8,849 nucleotides of DNA from an uncultured Fidelibacterota bacterium (GTDB lineage Bacteria > Marinisomatota > Marinisomatia > Marinisomatales > UBA1611), in assembly GCA_913045415.1 (NCBI GenBank), contig CAJWPW010000030.1, forward strand, positions 1 to 8,849, written 5' to 3'. The position numbers were made by a program, and so were the translations under genes. Positions 1 to 7,711 of this stretch are shown piece after piece. The notes beneath the pieces were generated by a model that was given only the letters and a program-made list of their open reading frames with translations, was not told the origin of the DNA and ran no database searches. Position 1 is the stretch's first letter. Each line of letters begins with the position of its first letter.

Positions 1-2
1 AA

Positions 3-2135
3 ATGCGTTTTTTGATCAATCTTGTTCTTTTGTTTCGCTTATTGTTCGGCCAAGAAAGATTGCAATATAAAATTCAAACTGCAGCAGATGAATATGATAA
101 ATACACATCTGTGGGAAACCTGGGATTGACAATCACTAATTATGGCATTCTTGGAAATGGATGGAATCGAATGGAAGATGGCAGCATTCATCCATCCTGC
201 CAATATAAGCAGCATACTGAAATTGCCCGGGAACAGATTGAACATTTCTCCTATTGCGGACTCTGGGTCGGCGGTATTGTAAATGGCCAGCGAAGGGTGT
301 CAACAGCTATCGTGGATGGTGTATTTGATGCTGGAGATGAGGGCTTTGAATTGTTTGCAAATTCTCCCATTACGATCCAATCTTCTATCTCATCCACTAC
401 GCAGGATTCCATGGCAAAATATTATTCACCATACGCTGTATCACACCAAGATATGATTACCGATTTTAAAGATTATGGTGATTCTCCCGGGGATAATTTA
501 GGAATTCAGGGTCACTCACCTCTAGGGCTGGATATTCATTTGGAATCTTATGCTTGGAATTACTCTTATGCTGACGCATTTGTCATCCTGAAATATACTT
601 TCACTAATGCAACTGAAGATACCATTCAAGATATTTATGCCGGGATTTGGGCAGACCCTTCAATCGCAAATTTTAATTATACAGACATTTATACCCCCGG
701 AGGCGGTTTTTCCTGGTACGATAACCTGAACGGGTTTGATGAAACAGAGGATGATGCAGAATTCAAAAGGGATATTGCATATCAATATGATACTGATGGT
801 GATGATGGCTGGGCCGAATCCTACCTTGGTATGTCGGCCTTGGGAAGCAATGTGCCCTACAATTATTTAAATACAAATTATTTTCAATGGGTTTGGACAA
901 ATTCAAACAATAGTGATTATCCTGCTTACAGTATGCCACTGACAGATGAAGAACGATATGATAAAATGTCTTCATCTGTTCCCAAAGGCACTGGCCCTGA
1001 TTATACATCCGAAGGTTACCCTGCCGCTGAAAATAGTTGGATGTTTTTATTGTCTGCAGGACCAACAGGATCTGAACCAAATGCAGACACTACTTCCTGG
1101 ACATTGGGACCTGGCGAATCCTGCCATATTGCTTTTACAGTTGTCTGCGCGCTATGGACGCCGGGAATTGGAGGCAATTCTCATGCCCAGCGTGGAAATT
1201 TACATGTGAATTATGATTGGGCACAAAAAGCCTATGACGGGGAAGATAAGAACCGGAATAACCAATTGGATGAAGGTGAAGACGGAAATAGCAATGGTGT
1301 GATTGATCGTTATATCCTTCCCGCACCACCGCCGTCTCCTAATATGGAAGTAGTAGTTGAATCGGGAAAGGTGACAATTTATTGGCAGGATGGTGCAGAA
1401 TCTTTTTTAGATCCAATCAGCCAGGAAGCAGACTTTGAAGGATATCGGATTTATGGTGCACGTAAAACAGCCAATGATGATCTAGGTGAATTTTCTTTAT
1501 TATTGGAAACTGACCTTAATAATAATATTGGATATAATACAGGGTTTTCAACGATTCAAATCACAGATCAATTTGGTGAACCGGATAGTCTGCTAATTAA
1601 TGACACTTATTATCAATATAAATTTGAGAATGCAAATATCAAGGATGGATGGTTAAATTACTACGCTGTTACAGCCTATGATCAGGGAGATCCTGATGCA
1701 AATCTTGAAAGTCTGGAAAGTTCGATTTACTCAAATCGGGTTTATGTTTTTCCAGGTAAAGCTGCAGCAAAAGAAAATGATTGGGTTGGCGAACCGACCG
1801 TTTATCCAAATCCATTTAAGGGACAGGCCCTTTGGGATGGCTATGGTAGCCGCAGCAAAATGCTATGGTTTCGAAATCTGCCAAATGAAGCTGAAATTCG
1901 AATCTTTTCCCTGGCTGGGGATTTGGTAGATATCATTCAACATGAGGAATCATACAATGGCGCAGATATTGCAAATATTGATGCTCAAAAAAATCCATTA
2001 ATGGCAGGTGGCGAACATGCGTGGGACCTGATTACTATGCATGACCAAGCCACTGCATCTGGTCTTTACTTGTTTACAGTTGAAGATAAAAATTCTGGCC
2101 AGATCAAGGAAGGAAAATTTTTGATCATCAAATAA
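3..2135 (+). CDS. Secreted protein with T9SS-like C-terminal sorting domain, N-terminal region of unknown function
   Basis: The 710-residue product has a short signal peptide (about residues 1-16, probable cleavage G16/Q17), so it is exported. Residues about 30-400 form a region I recognise only as a style seen in secreted proteins of FCB-group candidate phyla, with a motif near YCGLWVGG (residues 84-91) and four cysteines (C66, C85, C374, C382) that could form disulphides. Residues 412-437 hold two back-to-back calcium-loop-like motifs: D415-x-N-x-N-x-Q-x-D-x-x-E426 matches an EF-hand loop, and D427-x-N-x-N-G-V-I-D435 a shorter one. Residues about 440-590 resemble a fibronectin-III domain (YRIYG, YYAVTAYD). 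From E597 a sorting-type domain starts with YPNPF and ends SGLYLF...KFLIIK, as in T9SS cargo. The start at base 3 is the first visible ATG; with only two bases upstream no ribosome site can be seen, and Arg12 inside the hydrophobic core is odd, so the true start could lie further left. The function is unknown; a structural, adhesive or ligand-binding surface role is possible. Confidence 0.85.
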   Translation: MRFLINLVLLFRLLFGQERLQYKIQTAADEYDKYTSVGNLGLTITNYGILGNGWNRMEDGSIHPSCQYKQHTEIAREQIEHFSYCGLWVGGIVNGQRRVSTAIVDGVFDAGDEGFELFANSPITIQSSISSTTQDSMAKYYSPYAVSHQDMITDFKDYGDSPGDNLGIQGHSPLGLDIHLESYAWNYSYADAFVILKYTFTNATEDTIQDIYAGIWADPSIANFNYTDIYTPGGGFSWYDNLNGFDETEDDAEFKRDIAYQYDTDGDDGWAESYLGMSALGSNVPYNYLNTNYFQWVWTNSNNSDYPAYSMPLTDEERYDKMSSSVPKGTGPDYTSEGYPAAENSWMFLLSAGPTGSEPNADTTSWTLGPGESCHIAFTVVCALWTPGIGGNSHAQRGNLHVNYDWAQKAYDGEDKNRNNQLDEGEDGNSNGVIDRYILPAPPPSPNMEVVVESGKVTIYWQDGAESFLDPISQEADFEGYRIYGARKTANDDLGEFSLLLETDLNNNIGYNTGFSTIQITDQFGEPDSLLINDTYYQYKFENANIKDGWLNYYAVTAYDQGDPDANLESLESSIYSNRVYVFPGKAAAKENDWVGEPTVYPNPFKGQALWDGYGSRSKMLWFRNLPNEAEIRIFSLAGDLVDIIQHEESYNGADIANIDAQKNPLMAGGEHAWDLITMHDQATASGLYLFTVEDKNSGQIKEGKFLIIK

Positions 2136-2166
2136 AACCCCTTAGAAAAAGGTTTAATTAACAACA

Positions 2167-2172
2167 AAGGAG
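2167..2172 (+). promoter_or_regulatory. Shine-Dalgarno site for the cytochrome/OB-fold surface protein
   Basis: AAGGAG lies 6 bases before the ATG at 2179. It is a near-perfect match to the anti-Shine-Dalgarno consensus and fixes that start. It also shows that this organism uses Shine-Dalgarno initiation, which makes the absence of such a site before 6047 notable. Confidence 0.85.
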
Positions 2173-2178
2173 AAACAA

Positions 2179-5100
2179 ATGAAAAAATCGATCTTAATCA
2201 TTATGGCAATGGGAATGCTAATTGGACAGGTGGATTATGGTTCACAGATTCAAACTGTCATTGATGCCAATTGTACAAATTCCGGATGCCATACAAATGG
2301 TGGCGGTTACCAAAATGGATTAGATTTATCATCATATGATAATTTAATGACTGGAGACAGTGAAAATGGCCCAGTGGTAGTACCTCTGGATCACGCCAAT
2401 AGTTTATTATGGCAAAAGGTTAACTCAGGTGCAATGCCTCCGGGAAACAATCCTGATTTAAGTGGGGATGAAGTAAATCTCATCGCTAGTTGGATTGATG
2501 AAGGAGCATTGGAAACACCTGCTGTGGATATTACTGAGCTATTTTTCAGTGAATACGCAGAAGGGAGTGGTAACCATAAATATTTGGAAATATATAATGG
2601 TACAGGCGCTTCTGTGGTTTTAACAAATTATCAAATAGCGCAAGCAGTAAACGGAGGTGGATGGCAGTATTATCACACATTTACGACTGGAACTTCTATT
2701 GCTGACGGTGATGTGTGGGTGATAACTACAGACCAAGCTGATGCTTCTATTCAAGCAGTTGCAGATGAAATTTTACCTTATCCCAGTGTCGTTCATCATA
2801 ACGGTGATGATGCTAGGGGATTGATTTCAATTTCTGGAACAGATACAACTTGGATAGATATTATCGGTGACCCGAATAATGATCCCGGTTCAGGCTGGGA
2901 TGTGGCCGGTGTTACAAATGGTACCCAGAACCATACTCTCGTCCGAAAATCCACCGTTACCAGCGGTAATACGGATTGGTCAGTTTCGGCAGGTACCACA
3001 ATGGATAATTCTGAGTGGATTGTACTGGATCAGGATACTTGGACTTATGTTGGTTCACATCCGCATGCTGAACTGGAAGGTCCAGTTCCGCCCACTATTA
3101 GTAGTATTGCCATGGAACCTTCGTCTCCGACGGAAGCAGATGATGTAACAGTATCAGCAGCTATCACGGATGATGGAACCATTGCCAGTGCAACATTGAC
3201 CTATAACACAGGATCAACTGACGCTGATGTTACCATGTCCAACACAACGGGTGATACCTATACAGGAACCATACCGGCTCAGACGGCTGGTACAACGGTT
3301 ACATTTTCAATCACTGCTGTAGATAATGATGACAGCACCACTACATCCACTGAGTCTTCTTATTTGGTGAACCCAACAGGTGGTGAGATTACTGCAATTT
3401 ATGATATTCAATATACAACAGATTCATCAGGAGACTCGCCTTTGAATGGAGAGACAGTCACCATCAGCGGTATTGTAACAGCAGAATTCTGGGGCAGTAG
3501 CAGCAATCGTTATCTTTATGTCCAGGATGCAGAAGGCCCCTGGAACGGGGTTGTCTGTTTTGAATATGGCGGCTGGGATACATTTGATTTCTCATCATCC
3601 GCAGGAATGGTTCATTCAGTGGCAGAAGGGGACAGTGTTACTGTTACTGGAACAGTGGATGAATATTACAACTTAACAGAAATTGTTGATGTAACGGAAG
3701 TTATTATTCATGGTCCAGCTGTCAATATGATCAGCCCTGCTGTTGTTACGCCCGGGCAGATTATGACCGGAGGATCTGAAACTGAAGCTTACGAAGGATG
3801 TTTGGTAGAAATAGATAATGTTACTGTTGATAATGCGGATCTTAATAATGGTGAATGGTCAGTTACAGATGGAACAAATTCTGTTCGTGTAGATGATATT
3901 TGGGATTATTATTATTTCCCTGAAAGTGGACAGGCACTGGCTGAAGTTGTAGGCGTTATGACCTATACATATAGTGATGCAAAACTTGAACCCAGGTTGG
4001 CACGGGATGTGGTTGAAGCAGATGGTGCCCCTGTAAGGTTACAGCGTATTCAACAAGTGTTGTATAGTGACCTAATGAAGGCTGGTGAAGATGAAGATTC
4101 AGATAAGTCCTATATGGTGGATGAAACAGTAACTATAGAAGGTATCGTAACTATGCCATCAGGCTTAAGTTATGCCGGTGCTGGTGTGAAATTCATTTTT
4201 GCGGATGTACATGGCGGTCCTTGGAGCGCAATTTTGTCTTATGACCCGGATAGTGCTGCTTTTCCAACACTTTTCGAAGGCGATTTAATTCAAGCTACGG
4301 GTTACATAGATGAATACTCAACAGGGCCTGCGAACATGACAGAATTATTCATTACTGAACCGATCAATATTATTGACTTCGAACAGCCTTTACCTGTTGT
4401 AGATACGGTTAATACTGGTGATTTACTCTGGCCAACGGAAGCAGAACAGTGGGGTAATGTCATGGTCCGTATTGAAGACGGTATTGTAACTAATAATGAT
4501 CTTCAGTATGAAGTCTTTGCTGTAGACGATGGTACAGGATCTGTCCTGGTAGATGATGATTCTGACAGTATAGCAACCTATTTTGAAACCGTGGGGCCGC
4601 CTCCTGTGGGCTCGCTGGTACAATCTATGGAAGGATGGCTCTACCATCACTATGGTAGCAATGCTGATTCTACGGCCTACAAGCTCTGTCCTCTTTATGT
4701 GGAAGACATTGAATTTGGTTCAGGTCCACCATCTATAACGGATTTATCCCGAGAGCCCTGTGCTCCAACAGCCAGTGATAATGAAGTAGCTGTTTCCTGC
4801 GTGATCTTAGATAATTCTACGATTTCCGAAGCGTTGATACATTATTCTGTAGATGGAGGTGATTATGTTTCTGTTGCAATGACTTCAGCGAATGATTCCA
4901 CCTTTACAGGTGTTATCCCCGTGGCTAATACTAATACGGTATACTATTATATCACAGCAACGGATGATGGCGCAGATCAGTCTGAGCTAAAAACCAGTGT
5001 GTATCCAAATAATACTGATCATGACCAGCTTGGATTCCATGTATCAGATAATCTAACAATCAATATGGTTCAGGAAACTCCTTGGTCATCAGGAAATACA

Positions 5101-5997
5101 TTGTATGAAGGTTGTACTGTAACACTCACGGGTTCTGTAACTGCTGACACAGCTCAGTATACCAGTGGCTATAGTTCCTATGCATTTCAGGATGGTACGG
5201 GACAATGGAATGGTCTCGTATTTGATACTGAAGAAATGGCGATAGTCACCCGTGGAGATGAAGTCTCGGTGACTGGCTTGGTTACGGATAATGACCCTGA
5301 TTGGGATTTTAAATTTGGTGGCAACACGCGCCTTATTAATGCAACGGTCACAGTAACATCAACTGGAAATGAGACACCTGCTCCAACAGGAGTCTCTGCG
5401 AGCGATCTAGCACAAACAGCCGAAGAAGTGGAATCTTATGAAGGTGTTTTGGTTAAGCTGGAAAATGTGACTGTATCATCGGTGAATGCTTATGATTGGT
5501 CCATAACGGACGCATCTGGCATGGAAGCCTTGATTGATGAAGATATGGGGACAATGAATGCAGGCATTGTCATGAGTGAACTTGTTGAAGGGCAGGAGTT
5601 ATCCTATATCATGGGAATCTTCAATTACAGTTTTGGGACTTACAAAGTTCAAATTCGTGATGTGGCAGATTTAGGTACTACTGTTGGTATCGATGATGAT
5701 GTAAAAGTAAATCCCTACGAGTATGCACTCCATGATAACTTCCCCAATCCATTCAACCCTGAAACCCAGATCCGATTTACTCTTGGAGGCCAGGAAAATG
5801 TTAAATTGGTGATTTATGATATCATGGGTCGTCAAGTTAGGACACTTGTAAACGGTGATTCTTTTAATTCTGGATTCCACGTTTTGAATTGGAATGGAAG
5901 AGATAATCTAGGTGAGAAAGTTGCTACAGGCATGTATATTTACCGGATCAAGGCCGGTGATTTCATCGCAGACAAGAAGATGCTTTTGGTTAAATAA
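2179..5997 (+). CDS. Large modular surface protein: PSCyt1-like cytochrome c, lamin-tail-like, Ig-like and OB-fold-like modules, T9SS-like sorting domain
   Basis: The 1,272-residue exported protein has a signal peptide (residues 1-16, KK then a hydrophobic core, probable cleavage G16/Q17). Residues about 22-110 resemble the Planctomycete-type cytochrome c domain (PSCyt1): a heme motif C32-TNSG-C37-H38 with four rather than two spacer residues, a GLDLSSY segment, AMPPG with M86 as likely second axial ligand, and a closing SWIDEGA. Residues about 116-296 look like a lamin-tail domain (FFSEYAEG, YLEIYNGTG). Ig-like domains lie at about 304-400 and 850-958. Six OB-fold-like modules in three pairs fill 404-615, 619-848 and 959-1167. 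Residues 1178-1272 are a classic sorting domain (NFPNPFNPET, VYDIMGR-type strand, TGMYIYRI, final LLVK). Lamin-tail plus OB modules recall the accessory parts of ExeM/NucH-type extracellular nucleases, but no nuclease domain is present. It is probably a cell-surface protein carrying one heme c; electron transfer, oxygen or ligand sensing, or a purely structural role all remain open. The gene follows its upstream neighbour by 43 bases. Confidence 0.88.
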   Translation: MKKSILIIMAMGMLIGQVDYGSQIQTVIDANCTNSGCHTNGGGYQNGLDLSSYDNLMTGDSENGPVVVPLDHANSLLWQKVNSGAMPPGNNPDLSGDEVNLIASWIDEGALETPAVDITELFFSEYAEGSGNHKYLEIYNGTGASVVLTNYQIAQAVNGGGWQYYHTFTTGTSIADGDVWVITTDQADASIQAVADEILPYPSVVHHNGDDARGLISISGTDTTWIDIIGDPNNDPGSGWDVAGVTNGTQNHTLVRKSTVTSGNTDWSVSAGTTMDNSEWIVLDQDTWTYVGSHPHAELEGPVPPTISSIAMEPSSPTEADDVTVSAAITDDGTIASATLTYNTGSTDADVTMSNTTGDTYTGTIPAQTAGTTVTFSITAVDNDDSTTTSTESSYLVNPTGGEITAIYDIQYTTDSSGDSPLNGETVTISGIVTAEFWGSSSNRYLYVQDAEGPWNGVVCFEYGGWDTFDFSSSAGMVHSVAEGDSVTVTGTVDEYYNLTEIVDVTEVIIHGPAVNMISPAVVTPGQIMTGGSETEAYEGCLVEIDNVTVDNADLNNGEWSVTDGTNSVRVDDIWDYYYFPESGQALAEVVGVMTYTYSDAKLEPRLARDVVEADGAPVRLQRIQQVLYSDLMKAGEDEDSDKSYMVDETVTIEGIVTMPSGLSYAGAGVKFIFADVHGGPWSAILSYDPDSAAFPTLFEGDLIQATGYIDEYSTGPANMTELFITEPINIIDFEQPLPVVDTVNTGDLLWPTEAEQWGNVMVRIEDGIVTNNDLQYEVFAVDDGTGSVLVDDDSDSIATYFETVGPPPVGSLVQSMEGWLYHHYGSNADSTAYKLCPLYVEDIEFGSGPPSITDLSREPCAPTASDNEVAVSCVILDNSTISEALIHYSVDGGDYVSVAMTSANDSTFTGVIPVANTNTVYYYITATDDGADQSELKTSVYPNNTDHDQLGFHVSDNLTINMVQETPWSSGNTLYEGCTVTLTGSVTADTAQYTSGYSSYAFQDGTGQWNGLVFDTEEMAIVTRGDEVSVTGLVTDNDPDWDFKFGGNTRLINATVTVTSTGNETPAPTGVSASDLAQTAEEVESYEGVLVKLENVTVSSVNAYDWSITDASGMEALIDEDMGTMNAGIVMSELVEGQELSYIMGIFNYSFGTYKVQIRDVADLGTTVGIDDDVKVNPYEYALHDNFPNPFNPETQIRFTLGGQENVKLVIYDIMGRQVRTLVNGDSFNSGFHVLNWNGRDNLGEKVATGMYIYRIKAGDFIADKKMLLVK
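3388..5679 (+). repeat. Protein-level repeat: three OB-fold-like module pairs within the surface protein
   Basis: Three diverged copies of a two-module unit lie at about 3388-4023, 4033-4722 and 5053-5679, with an Ig-like domain between the second and third. The first module of each pair shares a beta-strand around TVTISGIVT / TVTIEGIVT / TVTLTGSVT, followed by QDAEGPWNG / ADVHGGPWSA / QDGTGQWNG and a later D-x-V-x-V-T-G-type strand. The second module shares YEGCLVEIDNVTV / WGNVMVRIEDGIV / YEGVLVKLENVTV, followed by WSVTDGT / FAVDDGT / WSITDAS. The copies are too diverged to be recent DNA duplications. The fold assignment (OB-fold, as in YhcR/DUF5689-like domains) is by pattern recognition only. 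Confidence 0.7.
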
Positions 5998-6007
5998 CTT
6001 ATAAAAA

Positions 6008-6035
6008 GAGGGCGGGAGAATAATTTCCCGCCCTC
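6008..6035. terminator. Strong perfect hairpin between the second and third genes, possible terminator or mRNA-processing stem
   Basis: GAGGGCGGGA (6008-6017) pairs perfectly with TCCCGCCCTC (6026-6035) around an 8-base loop, giving a GC-rich 10-base-pair stem in AT-leaning surroundings. It starts 10 bases after the stop codon at 5997, where a terminator would sit. On the + strand it is preceded by five A's (6003-6007) but has no T-run after it (AGCTACTCC follows). Read on the - strand it would be a textbook stem followed by TTTTTAT, but no minus-strand gene is seen here. It may act as a weak or partial terminator on the + strand, as a 3'-end-stabilising stem for the upstream message, or as a block on transcripts coming from the right. 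Confidence 0.6.
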
Positions 6036-6046
6036 AGCTACTCCAC

Positions 6047-7711
6047 ATGCGCCTTTATACTTTAATATTTTCATTCTTTTTAATTATCAGTTTATCCTGC
6101 AATCGATGGGAATATGATGATCCATCTATTCAAGTTGAATCTGTTTCACCCGAAACGCATTTAAGTTTGGTAGCATTAGATACTATTTGGGTTGCACCCC
6201 AAATAGACCAAAACGGGGATACAACAATATTTTATATCGTTGATTATTTTGATTCATCTTTTGTGATTATTGATTCCATGTGGATTATTGATTCAGCCAA
6301 TCAGGACAACTCCTATTGGGTCTATGACACAAGCAATTTTATGTGGTGGGGGACGGATCTTTCTGGTGAAGATCATGGTATTGAAACAATTTCACTTTTT
6401 GATACATCGGCATTTCATACAATCACAACGAGTAAACAGGAATTAAATTGGTGGGGTGATGACCCCGATGGCGATATTGTTGGGTATTACTATCGATGGA
6501 ATACCGATTCTGATTGGATATACACTGAAAAAGAAGGTGGAATATTTTATGTCCCAATTAGAACAGAATTAGATATTTTTTCATTTGAGATAAAAGCAGT
6601 GGATAATGAAGGGAATGAAGATAATACACCAGCAAAATTAGTTGTGCCTATCCAAAACTCATCCCCACAAATATTATTTCGATATTTATCAAATCCACAA
6701 ATTTCCGATATTGGTGGTGATACAAGTTTTACATTTCCAACTCGAACATTTGTCTGGGATTTATATGATCAGGATGGGAATGAAACAATTACTGATATTT
6801 ATTATACATTGAATGATACTTGTGACACCTGCTGGGCTCGTTTGGCTGGGGATATAAACAGTATTACCTTAACCAATTTAGATCCGGGAATAAATTCAAT
6901 ATATTTAAAATGCAAAGATATTGCCGGCGCAGAAAGCGGTAGGATCCAATTCCCCGATTCCACAATGCCGGACAATGCTCAAGTTTGGTGGGTAAAACCA
7001 TTGATTGGCGATGTCCTCATCGTTGATGATTACCCATTAGATAATTCAAATAATGCACTCAACTGGTATGCCAGCATGATGGACACCCTTGTTGGAGAAG
7101 ATGGATATTCTATTTGGGAGATAGGTGATGAATTGCCCTATTCAGCAACAGACCTTTCAGCGAACCTGAATTATTTTAAACATGTGGTTTGGTTTGCCGC
7201 ATACAATAATACTGCTTCTGCAAATGATACCTATAACGCTGCAGAGGCTAGCCTAATCAATTTTATCATGGGTGGTGGAAATTTATTTATTAACCCTATC
7301 GATTTTGAAGATACAACATTTACATGGTTCCCCCTGGATTCTCTGGTTACTTTAAATCCCAATGGCCGCCTTTATACGGGGCGGGTCATCGAAAGCCCCA
7401 TTGATACATCCTTGAATCTTTCCGTATCTCATTTGATCGCCGTTAAAGTTAAGGGATTCTGGCCCAATGAATCTGAATTTGAATCAGTGACGGAATTATA
7501 CCAAATGGCTGACCCACAAAACACTGACGCTTGGACAGGGAACCCAACCATTTGTAGTATAGGTCAGTACCGTGTATCACCTACAAAATTATCTGGTAAG
7601 GTCGTCATGATGACTTTACCGCTCCATGATGGGTATCGTCCAAAGTTGAATGGTAATGGATCTTCCATAAAACTATTTCAATACCTTTTTGAAGAGGAAT
7701 TCATCGAATGA
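6047..7711 (+). CDS. Putative surface lipoprotein with Ig/FN3-like segments and a GATase-like C-terminal domain
   Basis: The 554-residue product begins with a short hydrophobic signal (residues 1-17) and a cysteine, C18, in the context ISLSC-N. This is a loose lipobox, since the -3 residue is Ser rather than Leu, but it is acceptable for FCB-group lipoproteins. Residues about 25-130 are rich in Asp, Trp and Ser with no domain I recognise. Residues about 132-202 (WWGDDPDGD, YYYRW, FEIKAVDNEGNED) and 206-305 (WDLYDQDGNE, YLKCKDIAG) look like two FN3/Ig-type beta-sandwiches; the second has C259-DT-C262. Residues about 322-548 resemble a class I glutamine amidotransferase-like (ThuA/DUF4350-type) fold: DVLIVDDYP at 322-330, VVWFAAYNN at 380-388, then a helix and MGGGNLF at 408-414. 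No catalytic Cys or His is visible at the expected turn, so a binding rather than catalytic role is likelier. The start is the first ATG after an in-frame stop at 6002; no Shine-Dalgarno site precedes it. The stop overlaps the next gene's start, suggesting a joint role with the receptor. Confidence 0.8.
   Translation: MRLYTLIFSFFLIISLSCNRWEYDDPSIQVESVSPETHLSLVALDTIWVAPQIDQNGDTTIFYIVDYFDSSFVIIDSMWIIDSANQDNSYWVYDTSNFMWWGTDLSGEDHGIETISLFDTSAFHTITTSKQELNWWGDDPDGDIVGYYYRWNTDSDWIYTEKEGGIFYVPIRTELDIFSFEIKAVDNEGNEDNTPAKLVVPIQNSSPQILFRYLSNPQISDIGGDTSFTFPTRTFVWDLYDQDGNETITDIYYTLNDTCDTCWARLAGDINSITLTNLDPGINSIYLKCKDIAGAESGRIQFPDSTMPDNAQVWWVKPLIGDVLIVDDYPLDNSNNALNWYASMMDTLVGEDGYSIWEIGDELPYSATDLSANLNYFKHVVWFAAYNNTASANDTYNAAEASLINFIMGGGNLFINPIDFEDTTFTWFPLDSLVTLNPNGRLYTGRVIESPIDTSLNLSVSHLIAVKVKGFWPNESEFESVTELYQMADPQNTDAWTGNPTICSIGQYRVSPTKLSGKVVMMTLPLHDGYRPKLNGNGSSIKLFQYLFEEEFIE
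7693..7698 (+). promoter_or_regulatory. Shine-Dalgarno site for the TonB-dependent receptor
   Basis: AGAGGA lies inside the end of the lipoprotein gene, 9 bases before the ATG at 7708. It supports that start and, with the ATGA overlap, suggests coupled translation of lipoprotein and receptor. Confidence 0.75.

Noticed and set aside
1236..1313. Cellulosome-type dockerin
   Set aside because: Only one loop is a full 12-residue match, and there are no intervening helices or second spaced repeat, so it fits a calcium linker better.
39..1329. Minus-strand and alternate-frame open frames within the first gene
   Set aside because: They lie wholly inside a well-supported coding frame, have no ribosome sites or recognisable motifs, and their peptides look like shadows of the real gene.
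2135..2155. Imperfect inverted repeat AAACCCCTT / AAGGTTT between the first and second genes
   Set aside because: The stem is short, needs a two-base bulge and is mostly A-T at its base. It is followed by TTTAATTAA rather than a clean T-run, so it is not supported as a terminator or attenuator.
2521..5679. Extracellular nuclease (ExeM/NucH type)
   Set aside because: The lamin-tail and OB modules suggested it, but no endonuclease/exonuclease/phosphatase domain motif was found anywhere in the 1,272 residues.
4423..5880. Minus-strand open frames within the second gene
   Set aside because: These are short shadows of a long modular protein whose motifs are clear in the + frame; no independent evidence supports them.
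7010..7700. Active glutamine amidotransferase or ThuA-like enzyme
   Set aside because: The fold pattern is suggestive, but no nucleophile Cys or catalytic His-Glu pair is visible at the expected places, so no enzyme activity is claimed.
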